A stretch of 60,718 nt of DNA from Shewanella nanhaiensis (GTDB taxonomy: Bacteria > Pseudomonadota > Gammaproteobacteria > Enterobacterales > Shewanellaceae): contig NZ_JAHZST010000014.1 of NCBI RefSeq assembly GCF_019457885.1, positions 1 through 60,718 on the forward strand, read 5' to 3'. This document shows, one piece after another, positions 44,260 through 52,758 of the stretch. Under the pieces are notes generated by a model that saw only the letters and a program-made list of their open reading frames with translations, was not told the origin of the DNA and did no database searches. Within the stretch, counting starts at the first letter, position 1, and every line of letters starts with the position of its first letter. A program made the position numbers and the translations under genes.

Positions 44260-47200
44260 GTAACGATCGTAAGGCAGAGTTGATATCGAGTGAGCAAGCA
44301 GCTGAACAAAACTTTTCCACTGATAATGTCGTATCAGGTGGTTGCACTGAGTGTGGCTGTACCGCCTTGATCCATTACCACTATGACGATGGTAAGCCTG
44401 TCCCAGAAGCGCCTTTTATTCTTACCGACAGTAATAACAAAGAGATCCAAGGCAAAACAGATAAAAAAGGCTTATGTCTCATTAAAGATATGGGTTGTGG
44501 CGGTTTCGATATGCTACTCGATGAGGGGAGTGATGATTTCGAACCACCAAAAACGGTCATTAATAACCCTGTAATACAAGATAATCCTGAATATGCAGCA
44601 CTGGCTGGAGAGTATTTTACCCTGTTTACCTTACTGCGTAATAAGGGGTACTTAGAGTACGACGCCAGCGACAGTTCAGATAATGAAGTCGATGTCGATG
44701 ACACCAGTTTTTTTATGGATGTTGCCGATGAATATGAACCTGCCTACAAACGGTTTTGGGAGCTTAACGATCAGATTAATGATGGCAGTAAATCATTAAA
44801 AATTGCGATCAACAAAATTCACACCAGCCTGCCTGCAGAGGTTGTCAGTAAAGCGGGCGATAACAGTGCAGTACTGCTTTTTTGCCAAGTGGCAGTTGGT
44901 TTTATCCCAGTTGTGGGCCAAGCGGTTGATATTTATGACTTAGGTGATTGGGGCTGGCAAACCTATCGATATGAGGAGAATCGAAGTGATCCTTGGCATT
45001 GGGCTGCGGGTAGCTTAGCCGTTATAGGCTTTATTCCAGGCTTAGGTGATGCCCTTAAAAAATCAGGCAATGCCATTATCAAAGCGATGAAAAAATCTGA
45101 TTCAAAGTCGATTCAGTTTGCGATAAAGACGCTAAGAGGCTTATCAAATGGCAACTTAGTCAAGTTTCTTTCGACCTTCGAGAAGAGCATACGAGAGAAG
45201 GGAAAAGATGCCATTGTCCTGCTCAATAAGATCATCGATGGATTAAGACGTACTATAGCGAATGCGGCTAAATCCAGCTGGATAATCCGTTTGATGAAGG
45301 GCGCATTTGAATCCTTAATTGACATAATGATGAAGCTGTCAAACAAGATAGATGAGATGATTAGTTGGATCTGCGCTAAGGTCTCAGATTTTATTGGCAA
45401 AATCGTTACTAAAGTCAGTGGAACACCTAGGCCTAAAGCAAGTAAAAAACCAAAAGTGCAGGCCAATGCGGGCAAAAACAGTGGTGAGGTAGACAATGCT
45501 GGCGCTAAAGCGGGAGTGGATAAGAAAAATAGAGGAGCATCAAGTAAGGAGGGGGTGTGCACTAAAGGCTGCCCTATTGATATGGCAACGGGCTATGTTG
45601 TCGATTGGCGTACCGATTTCACTCTTAACGGTCGACTCCCTTTAATCCAAAAACGTTTTTACCACTCTGCGGGCTTGATGTTACCTGGTTTATTAGGCTC
45701 GCGTTGGCGAAGTATTTGGGATATGAGCCTTGATCTTGAAGGGGAGCAGGCGACTTTCACCGACGAGCAATACACTCAAGCGGTCTATCTTTTGCCAAAA
45801 GAGAGGGAGGAGAGCTTTGCTGCTCATCTGCCTGAATGGCGTTTAACACGACAGAATAAGCAGTTGGTGATGCGCCATGTGAGTGGCCTTTTATATTGCT
45901 TTGATCATGCTATAGGCACCACCTTGCTGCTCACAAAAATCAGTGATGGTAAGGGCAACAGTAATCACTTTCTCTATGATCGTGGCACACTAAAGCAGAT
46001 TGTTTTAGCCGATGGCCAGCAAATTCAGGTGGTTTGTCATCAACACCATATCAGCAAGCTCACGTTACTTGATAGTGAGCTTAATCCAATCCAGACACTA
46101 GCCCGTTATGAATATGATAAGCATGGGCAGATGCTCAGTTGTCGTGCGGCGCCCGGTTGCAGTTTTGATTATCAATACAGTGAAGAGGGGTATCTGCTGC
46201 GTTGGTCTGACTTAAGTCAGACTTGGGTTGAGCATGATTATGATGAGAAGGGACGTGCTATTGCATCGAGAGGCGCCGAAGGCCGCTTTAGCGATCAAAT
46301 TCGTTTTGATGATACTAATCGCATCGTTTATTACAAGAGCGCTATTGATGGGATTCAACAGTATTATCATGACGAGCGTAATAATATTGTGCGGATCATC
46401 TTTCCTAATGGTGATGAAATCCACAACGAGTGGCTTGATAATCAGCTGGTGGCTCAAAGTAATGCCTTAGGCGAGCGAACCGAGTTTAGCTACGATGCGT
46501 GGGGGCAGATAGAGCAGGTTATTGCAGCCGATGGGAGTGTGACATCCTATCAGTATGATGATAACGGCCGATTGATTGGGCGTATTAACCCCCTTGGTGC
46601 AGTCTGGAAATATGAGTATGACGTCCAAGGTAATCTAACTTGTGTGTCAGACCCACTTAATCAGCAGTGGTTTTATCAATATACCAGCTTAGGTCAAGTG
46701 GCTTGGATGATTTCCCCCGAGGGTGCACAGACAGGTTATCAATATAATGATTCTGGTCAATTAACCGAGATCCTTCCCCCTCTTGGTGAGAAGCTGATAC
46801 TAGATTATGACGCCTTGGGGCGTTTATCGACTCAGACTCGTGTGTCATCTGAGGCCTCTGTCGGTGAAGGGCTGGCAGCAGAGCGAAAACGAGTACAGCG
46901 GTGGCACTATCAGGGGAGTTTGCCCTACCCAAGAGCGATCACCCATGAGGATGGTACGCAAAGTGTTTATGACTATGACATTGAGGGCAATGTTACCCGC
47001 TTTACCGACGCACTAGGTCATCAATTTCATTATGAGTATGGCGCCTTCGACAAGATGCTTGCCAGTCTCGATCCCCAAGGTGCTAAGACGCAGTATCGTT
47101 ATAATGGAGAGTGCCAATTTGAAGGTGTGATTAACAGTCAGCAACAAGAGTGGTGCTATCACTACAATACCAGTGGCCAAATTATTGAGGAGCGTCACTA

Positions 47201-49415
47201 CGACGGTCGGATCACCAAATTTACCTATGACGGTGCAGGTCGTATTAGCAGTAAAACAGCTGCAGATGGTACCAGCCTGCACTATTTTTATGATGCTGTT
47301 GGTCGATTAACTCAAAAACAGAGCCGCGATCTAGATGCACGAATAATCGGTAATACCTATTTTGAATATGATGAGGCCTCACAACTTTTAAAGGCAGAAA
47401 ATGCCCATGCGCTTATTGAGTTTGAGTATGATGAACTAGGACGGCGCATAACTGAGCGTTTAAATGGAGATGCAGTTAATAGCCAATACACTCAGATGGG
47501 GCATCGTAATCGTATCGAGTTTGCAAGGGCTGGCTCTGAAATGGATGAGTCAGATAAGCAAGCTGTAAAACATCTTGATGGACAAGCTCAAAATGCTATT
47601 GCGGATGCGATTGAGTTTAATTGGCAGCTAGGTCAACTGAAAGGTCTGCAGATAGGCGCTTATCATCCGTTAGCGTTTTCCCATAATCAATTAGGTCAAG
47701 AAACTAAGCGCAGCAATGGATTAGGTTTTCATTTAGCTCAGCAACATGGACCTGATGGATTACTGTTAAATCAGCAACTTATTCCTTCAGCTCATCATGC
47801 TGAGTCATTGATGGGTGAAGGGAGCGATCCGCTTAATAACGTACATCAAGCTACAGGAAGGGGCAAAGGTGACAGTCGTTATCAGCACCTTCAGCGCAGT
47901 TATCAATATAACGCATTAAATCAGATCAGCCAGATTGATGACAGCCACTGGGGGCTCAGTGAGTTTGAGCATAACTCAGTAGGTCAAATTACTCAGCATA
48001 AGCAATATGCCCCAGGGGTTGAAAATGGGACTGTAATAGGTGCTGCCAAAGATACAATAAAAGGCACTACGCAGACAGGGCAAGCACAACAAACACAGGC
48101 ATTTAGCTACGACAGTGAGCAAAACCTGACGCAATCGAGCCAAGTGTTATCAGCCGATAACGGCAATGTGATTGATTTTGTACAAAAGCGAGTTGAAAAA
48201 GCACTTAAGTATCAACAAGCAGGCCGAGTTGAGACCGTTGGAGATCATACCTACCGTTATGATGCAAATGGTCGAGCGGTTGAGAAATGCACCAGAAAAG
48301 CCGGCTTTAGGCCGCAAACTACCTTCTACCAATGGGATGAGGAAGACCAACTCATTCAAGTGCGTCTTGCCAATGGCGATTGCTGGCATTACCAATATGA
48401 TCCTTTCGGTCGCCGTATCGCCAAGATAAAACAGAGCACTAAGCATCAAGAACAGCGGCATACCCCCTCACAGTTTCGCTATCTGTGGGATGGCAATAAC
48501 TTAGTCGAGCAGCAAAAATACTATGCTGATGGCACGCTTGCTCACACCACACAGTGGGTCTATGAGCCTAATAGTTTTAGGCCGCTAGCGCAGTTAACTC
48601 AAAGTCATGGTCAAAGTTCACATGAAACAGCTGAAAACTTAGCCTCTGAGCTGCACTATATTGTTACCGATCAGGCTGGTACACCGCGAGAGCTGTGTAC
48701 AGAAAACGGTGACATAGAGTGGCGTGGTGAGCAAAGCTTATGGGGCGACCACCATAAGTGGCGTCTCAGTGTCCAAGCAAAAAGTAAGCATAAAAAGTAC
48801 CTTGAAGATGCGGCAAATGATCCCGTAAACTGTGACCTTAGGTATCAAGGTCAAGTGTTTGATTCTGAAACAGGTCTGTATTACAACCGTCACAGATATT
48901 ATGACGTAGATACCTGCCAATACTTAAGCCCAGACCCCATAGGCATGGCGGGTGGACTAAGACCCCAAGCCTATGTTCATAACCCATTGGAATGGGTGGA
49001 TCCGTTTGGTTTGGCAGGGTGTGAGGATTCTACAGGTAGGCCATTAAATAGCCCACACTATTCAGTTTTACATGAGTCTAAGTTGGAAAAAGGTACTGAC
49101 TTTCCAAATGTATCAGATAAAAGACATTTTCAATCTTCTAATAAACAACTGCATGAGGCTATGATGAATGATGCTGATTATGCTAAAAATTTAGAAGAAC
49201 TATACCCTGGAATTTCTAAGGGGGCGGCACCTGGTCCAAGAGGAGCTTTTTCTAGAAAGTCACCACATAAGGATTTAACGTGGCATCATCACCCAGATCA
49301 AGAAGGGTTAATGCAGTTAATTCCAAAAGGCCAGCACCAAGCTAAAGGGGCTGTGCAGGCGTCGCTTCATCCGAATGGTAAAGGTGGAATGCAAAATTGG
49401 GGAGGAGGAAGGTAG
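44256..49415 (+). CDS. RHS-repeat T6SS effector with C-terminal WHH-type nuclease
   Basis: A 1719-residue polymorphic toxin. Residues 1-110 include a Cys-rich segment (GGCTECGCT) and a small beta domain. Two hydrophobic segments lie at about 205-232 and 246-267, of the kind that cross a target membrane. No PAAR domain is present. A DUF6531 start (about 434-500, CTKGCPIDMATGYVVDWRTD) leads to many YD/RHS repeats (about 560-1550), closed by the RHS core with SPDPIGMAGG and VDPFGLAG, where the tip is cut off in this family. The tip (about 1587-1719) has TWHHHPDQEGLMQLIP and further His near the end, matching WHH nucleases of the HNH/Endo VII group. It probably degrades DNA in rival cells. Confidence 0.92.
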   Translation: MSNDRKAELISSEQAAEQNFSTDNVVSGGCTECGCTALIHYHYDDGKPVPEAPFILTDSNNKEIQGKTDKKGLCLIKDMGCGGFDMLLDEGSDDFEPPKTVINNPVIQDNPEYAALAGEYFTLFTLLRNKGYLEYDASDSSDNEVDVDDTSFFMDVADEYEPAYKRFWELNDQINDGSKSLKIAINKIHTSLPAEVVSKAGDNSAVLLFCQVAVGFIPVVGQAVDIYDLGDWGWQTYRYEENRSDPWHWAAGSLAVIGFIPGLGDALKKSGNAIIKAMKKSDSKSIQFAIKTLRGLSNGNLVKFLSTFEKSIREKGKDAIVLLNKIIDGLRRTIANAAKSSWIIRLMKGAFESLIDIMMKLSNKIDEMISWICAKVSDFIGKIVTKVSGTPRPKASKKPKVQANAGKNSGEVDNAGAKAGVDKKNRGASSKEGVCTKGCPIDMATGYVVDWRTDFTLNGRLPLIQKRFYHSAGLMLPGLLGSRWRSIWDMSLDLEGEQATFTDEQYTQAVYLLPKEREESFAAHLPEWRLTRQNKQLVMRHVSGLLYCFDHAIGTTLLLTKISDGKGNSNHFLYDRGTLKQIVLADGQQIQVVCHQHHISKLTLLDSELNPIQTLARYEYDKHGQMLSCRAAPGCSFDYQYSEEGYLLRWSDLSQTWVEHDYDEKGRAIASRGAEGRFSDQIRFDDTNRIVYYKSAIDGIQQYYHDERNNIVRIIFPNGDEIHNEWLDNQLVAQSNALGERTEFSYDAWGQIEQVIAADGSVTSYQYDDNGRLIGRINPLGAVWKYEYDVQGNLTCVSDPLNQQWFYQYTSLGQVAWMISPEGAQTGYQYNDSGQLTEILPPLGEKLILDYDALGRLSTQTRVSSEASVGEGLAAERKRVQRWHYQGSLPYPRAITHEDGTQSVYDYDIEGNVTRFTDALGHQFHYEYGAFDKMLASLDPQGAKTQYRYNGECQFEGVINSQQQEWCYHYNTSGQIIEERHYDGRITKFTYDGAGRISSKTAADGTSLHYFYDAVGRLTQKQSRDLDARIIGNTYFEYDEASQLLKAENAHALIEFEYDELGRRITERLNGDAVNSQYTQMGHRNRIEFARAGSEMDESDKQAVKHLDGQAQNAIADAIEFNWQLGQLKGLQIGAYHPLAFSHNQLGQETKRSNGLGFHLAQQHGPDGLLLNQQLIPSAHHAESLMGEGSDPLNNVHQATGRGKGDSRYQHLQRSYQYNALNQISQIDDSHWGLSEFEHNSVGQITQHKQYAPGVENGTVIGAAKDTIKGTTQTGQAQQTQAFSYDSEQNLTQSSQVLSADNGNVIDFVQKRVEKALKYQQAGRVETVGDHTYRYDANGRAVEKCTRKAGFRPQTTFYQWDEEDQLIQVRLANGDCWHYQYDPFGRRIAKIKQSTKHQEQRHTPSQFRYLWDGNNLVEQQKYYADGTLAHTTQWVYEPNSFRPLAQLTQSHGQSSHETAENLASELHYIVTDQAGTPRELCTENGDIEWRGEQSLWGDHHKWRLSVQAKSKHKKYLEDAANDPVNCDLRYQGQVFDSETGLYYNRHRYYDVDTCQYLSPDPIGMAGGLRPQAYVHNPLEWVDPFGLAGCEDSTGRPLNSPHYSVLHESKLEKGTDFPNVSDKRHFQSSNKQLHEAMMNDADYAKNLEELYPGISKGAAPGPRGAFSRKSPHKDLTWHHHPDQEGLMQLIPKGQHQAKGAVQASLHPNGKGGMQNWGGGR

Positions 49416-49416
49416 T

Positions 49417-49755
49417 ATGAGTAAAGATACAGAGGCAAAAAATTTAGGTGACATTCTATATAATTGTGATGATATTGATTGGGATTTAGCACTTTATTTA
49501 GGTTCTAATGATAGTTTCAATTTAAATATGGAGGTCATAATCCATGATCCAGATGATGTTGAAGATGATGAAGATGATAACCCTAAGGTTGTAGAAGAAA
49601 AAAATTATATGTATATATTGAGTATTCAGGATATTCAAAGTATTAAAGACAATTTAGAACAGCAAACTAACAGAATAGCGACAAGAGAAGAACTATTACT
49701 AGCATTTGAGTATTATTATAGAAATGATGCTTTTATGGAAGTTGAACTTAAGTAA
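49417..49755 (+). CDS. Probable immunity protein for the RHS-WHH nuclease
   Basis: A 112-residue acidic cytosolic protein starting 1 bp after the effector stop, with GAGGAAGG before the ATG. It contains a run of Asp and Glu (DDVEDDEDD) and a C-terminal segment EELLLAFEYYYRNDAFMEVE. I do not recognise a named immunity family. The acidic charge suits binding to a basic nuclease. The region is clearly more AT-rich than the RHS core. The immunity role is inferred from position, size and charge. Confidence 0.8.
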   Translation: MSKDTEAKNLGDILYNCDDIDWDLALYLGSNDSFNLNMEVIIHDPDDVEDDEDDNPKVVEEKNYMYILSIQDIQSIKDNLEQQTNRIATREELLLAFEYYYRNDAFMEVELK

Positions 49756-49791
49756 TATACCACTCATTTTTTGTATCCCATGGATGGGAAT

Positions 49792-49997
49792 ATGTCATTA
49801 ATATAAGCATAGATCTAGGATCAACAAACAGTTTGGTGTCTTATTGGGATGGTGAGAAAGCGGTCATCATCCCCAATGCATTTGGCGATAATCTAACGCC
49901 CTCGGTTGTTGGCTTAGATGATAACAATCAAGTCCTAGTCGGGGCTGTAGCCAAAAGCCTCATTACTCGCTATTCATCCTCTAAAAGTCCGTTATGA
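49792..49997 (+). pseudogene. Frameshifted 5' fragment of an Hsp70 (HscC/DnaK-like) gene
   Basis: From 49803 an open frame reads ISIDLGSTNSLVSYWDGEK and continues through VIIPNAFGDNLTPSVVGLDD, the N-terminal ATPase signature of Hsp70 proteins of the HscC type, then stops at the TGA at 49995-49997. An ATG at 49792 reads MSLI and then hits TAA; adding one base at 49804 would restore MSLIISIDLGSTNSLV. So the start codon is separated from the body by a single-base deletion, and about 500 or more residues are missing after residue 68. A remnant, not a working gene. Confidence 0.85.
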
Positions 49998-50034
49998 CTA
50001 TTACCAAGCCTGTGAATGTGAGAGCTGCTTCTTA

Positions 50035-50895
50035 TCAGATAACTTGCTGACAATAGGCGAGTCGTTGACGAATATCGTCTAAGTATTGTGATGCTTGATT
50101 ATCAACTAAGTACCAAAAAGAGGCGGTTTGTTCAGGTGTTTGGTTAAAGAACATCTGCTCACTGTTCAATAGCTTTTCTTGAGTTGAATGTTGTAACCAA
50201 AGCTCAATATGAGTTGTAGATAGGTAACTTAATATATTGAGCATGTTTACTGATGACGTAAATTCATTGTGTGCATGTTGATGAACCTGAGTGAGCAGTG
50301 CAAAGGGGCATCGATGTTTATAGTCTGCTAGCTCGGTTTGATTATCTAATACTTCATTGGATAAAGGTTGAGTTAACTGTAGTTCCGGCCAGCTAAGATT
50401 AGGCGCCGATATGGCTAAGGCAATGCGTCGCTCACCAAGCCAGTTGTGAACCATGCAGGGTAAGTGCTCCTCTATTGGCATCTCCATTTCACGTTTAAGA
50501 CTTGGTAGTAGCGACATACGCTTTACCTCTATCTGTGTAGAGACTCTACTCATCAGAACTATGGTCACTAGTCCAGTTGATGGCCAACAGTTAAGCTCTT
50601 TCTCTAATGATTGCGCGATCTCAATAAGTTGAAGCGTGAGGGATTCGCTATCATGCTCATCTAATGAGCCAGAGATAACAAAAGGGCAGGTTGAGCCAGC
50701 AAATGGGCCATTGGAGATATTAATCAGGGTTTCGGCTTTTCCACTTTGGTTATTATCAGGTTTGGTACCGTTAAAAATAAAGGTGGCACCACTTGATGGG
50801 ATATCTAACTTTCCGTTTGCATTGCCTATAATGGTCACTTTACTTAGTGTGGATAATAGTTCGTTTGAACTGACTGTCTGCATGCTAGCCTTCAA
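50035..50895 (-). CDS. Unrecognised 286-residue protein
   Basis: I do not recognise a family. The protein has no signal peptide or membrane helix. The N-terminal half contains a beta-rich stretch (about 20-120) with SSGATFIFNGTKPDN and the middle a Trp-containing segment MVHNWLGERRIALAIS; the C-terminal 100 residues look helical. The gene faces the T6SS cluster and is divergent from the prp regulator, sharing its 155-bp control region, including one of the two palindromic operators. It could be part of the prp regulon or the partner of the lost Hsp70 gene. Codon use looks ordinary for the window, supporting a real gene. Confidence 0.7.
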   Translation of the reverse strand: MKASMQTVSSNELLSTLSKVTIIGNANGKLDIPSSGATFIFNGTKPDNNQSGKAETLINISNGPFAGSTCPFVISGSLDEHDSESLTLQLIEIAQSLEKELNCWPSTGLVTIVLMSRVSTQIEVKRMSLLPSLKREMEMPIEEHLPCMVHNWLGERRIALAISAPNLSWPELQLTQPLSNEVLDNQTELADYKHRCPFALLTQVHQHAHNEFTSSVNMLNILSYLSTTHIELWLQHSTQEKLLNSEQMFFNQTPEQTASFWYLVDNQASQYLDDIRQRLAYCQQVI

Positions 50896-50970
50896 CTGGA
50901 GTCACTTAGCTGGCCATTATACCCAAACAACTCTTCTCTACTAGTCCCTTCCTATTTAAACGTTTAATTG

Positions 50971-51034
50971 ATTGTCGACAATTTAAGGTGGTTTAATTGA
51001 CCTTCGCGTATAATTTGGCTATATTGTCGACAAT
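50971..51034. promoter_or_regulatory. Two GntR-type operators around the prp regulator promoter
   Basis: The perfect palindrome ATTGTCGACAAT occurs at 50971-50982 and 51023-51034, centres 52 bp apart (about five helical turns). Between them lies a promoter: TTGACC (50997-51002), a 17-bp gap, and TATATT (51020-51025), which overlaps the second operator. This is the layout of a self-repressed gene. Confidence 0.8.
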
Positions 51035-51050
51035 CTATTGTGTAATGTGA

Positions 51051-51725
51051 ATGTTAGCTACTATGACATTTTTTGATGAAACAGCAGTAACAGCAGCTGA
51101 TAAGACCTTTTTTCAGTTACGCAAAGATATTGTTGAAGGTGTTGTTTTAGCCGGTTCAAAACTCAGTGAGACTGAGTTGTCGACAAAATACAGTGTCAGT
51201 CGTGCGATTATACGTGAAGCGATTAATCGTCTGGAGTCTTGCAACTTGGTAGAGCGCAAAGCCAATGTGGGGGCGCGTGTGGTGGCATTAACACCAGAGG
51301 GACTGATTGAACTGTATCAGGTTCGTGAATCCTTAGAGGGGATGGCAGCGCGCTTAGCTGCTAAGAATATGACCTCCCAAGAGATAGACGACCTTAACGC
51401 TTTACTTAATACCCACTTCCAAAAAGTTAAAACTGGTGAGTCCTATTACCAGGAAGCTGGTGATGTAGACTTCCATTATCGAATTATTCTAGGCAGTAAA
51501 AACAGACACCTTATCACCATGTTGATTGATGGGATCTACCATCTTGTGCGCATGTACCGAGTGCAGTTAGGGATGTCCGGACCTAGGATCACTACCGCCT
51601 TTGATGAACACCGACATATTGTACAAGCCATATCGAATCGTGATGAGGAGCTCGCAGAGATGCTGATGCGTCGTCATATCATGTATTCACAGAGAAATGT
51701 CGAAACCAAATTAGAGCAAAGTTAA
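51051..51725 (+). CDS. prpR: GntR/FadR-family regulator of the methylcitrate operon
   Basis: DNA-binding winged helix at about residues 15-85, with SETELSTKYSVSRAIIREAI and NLVERKANVGARVV, and a helical FCD ligand domain (about 95-220) carrying the expected His and Asp residues in DVDFHYRIILGSKNRHL and FDEHRHIVQAISNRD. In Shewanella a GntR regulator replaces the sigma-54 type PrpR of enterobacteria. The inducer is probably 2-methylcitrate or a related pathway acid, by analogy. ATG at 51051, but the ATG at 51063 is equally possible; neither has a strong ribosome binding site. The gene is the first of the prp cluster, 48 bp before prpB. Confidence 0.92.
   Translation: MLATMTFFDETAVTAADKTFFQLRKDIVEGVVLAGSKLSETELSTKYSVSRAIIREAINRLESCNLVERKANVGARVVALTPEGLIELYQVRESLEGMAARLAAKNMTSQEIDDLNALLNTHFQKVKTGESYYQEAGDVDFHYRIILGSKNRHLITMLIDGIYHLVRMYRVQLGMSGPRITTAFDEHRHIVQAISNRDEELAEMLMRRHIMYSQRNVETKLEQS
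51177..51186. promoter_or_regulatory. Third copy of the operator core inside the regulator gene
   Basis: TTGTCGACAA, the core of the two upstream palindromes, recurs within the coding sequence about 130 bp after the start. It may extend the operator array or block elongation; it could also be chance, since it codes for conserved LSTKY. Confidence 0.4.
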
Positions 51726-51773
51726 TAGAACAAGATTAAGCGTAATCGTTGAGATAAAAAGAGGATTTGAAAG

Positions 51774-52652
51774 ATGAGTGCAGGGAAAAAATTTCGTCAG
51801 GCATTAGCAGATAACAAGCCACTGCAGATAGTCGGTACCATCAATGCATATACTGCAATGATGGCAAAACAGATTGGGCATCAGGCTATCTACCTTTCAG
51901 GTGGTGGCGTCGCTAATGCATCCTATGGATTGCCAGATCTTGGTATGACATCACTTAACGATGTGATTGTTGATGTACAGCGCATCACCTCAGCATGTGA
52001 CCTTCCTCTGATGGTGGATATTGATACGGGGTGGGGTGGGGCATTTAATATTGCCAAGACCATTCGTGATATGGAGAAAGCTGGCGCAGCTGCTGTTCAT
52101 ATGGAAGATCAGGTTGCTCAAAAACGCTGTGGTCATCGCCCGAATAAAGAGATCGTCTCTACAGAGGAGATGGTCGATCGTATCAAGGCGGCTGTTGATG
52201 CCCGTACCGATCCAGACTTCTTTATCATGGCTCGCACCGATTCATTCGCTCAAGAGGGGCTCGAGGCTGCCATTGAACGTGCTAAAGCCTATGTGGCTGC
52301 AGGCGCAGACGGGATCTTTGCCGAAGCGGTTAAAACAGAGGAGCACTACCGCGCATTTTCAGAAGCGTTAGATGTGCCTATCTTGGCCAACATCACCGAA
52401 TTCGGCCAAACTGAACTGTGGAATAAAGAAGAGTTAGGCGAGTGGGGCGCAGATATGGTGCTCTACCCATTAAGTGCATTCAGGGCGATGAATAAAGCCG
52501 CTGAGATGGTCTATACATCAATACTTGAAAATGGCGACCAAAAAGCGGTAGTTGATTCGATGCAAACTCGTATGGATCTCTATAATTACCTTGGTTACCA
52601 CGACTATGAGCAGAAATTAGATAGTCTTTTTGCTGAAGGTAAGAATCTGTAA
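51774..52652 (+). CDS. prpB: 2-methylisocitrate lyase
   Basis: Splits 2-methylisocitrate into pyruvate and succinate, the last step of the methylcitrate cycle. The 292 residues form a PEP mutase/isocitrate lyase type barrel. The catalytic cysteine is Cys119 in KRCGHRPNKE; the Mg-binding stretch LPLMVDIDTGWGGAFNIA and GAAAVHMEDQV are intact. AGAGGA precedes the ATG. The KRCGHRPNKE form distinguishes it from isocitrate lyase proper. Confidence 0.97.
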   Translation: MSAGKKFRQALADNKPLQIVGTINAYTAMMAKQIGHQAIYLSGGGVANASYGLPDLGMTSLNDVIVDVQRITSACDLPLMVDIDTGWGGAFNIAKTIRDMEKAGAAAVHMEDQVAQKRCGHRPNKEIVSTEEMVDRIKAAVDARTDPDFFIMARTDSFAQEGLEAAIERAKAYVAAGADGIFAEAVKTEEHYRAFSEALDVPILANITEFGQTELWNKEELGEWGADMVLYPLSAFRAMNKAAEMVYTSILENGDQKAVVDSMQTRMDLYNYLGYHDYEQKLDSLFAEGKNL

Positions 52653-52682
52653 TTATTTAAAAATGTAATGAATACCCTACAG

Positions 52683-52729
52683 CCTATGCATCTATAGAAG
52701 GTTACCCAAGAGAGTGATCAATGCATAGG
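52683..52729 (+). other. Inverted repeat between prpB and prpC
   Basis: CCTATGCAT (52683-52691) and ATGCATAGG (52721-52729) can pair across a 29-base loop in the 106-bp gap. No T run follows. It may influence mRNA stability or partial termination. Confidence 0.4.
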
Positions 52730-52758
52730 TCGATAATTAAAAGGAATAGGAGCAAGTT

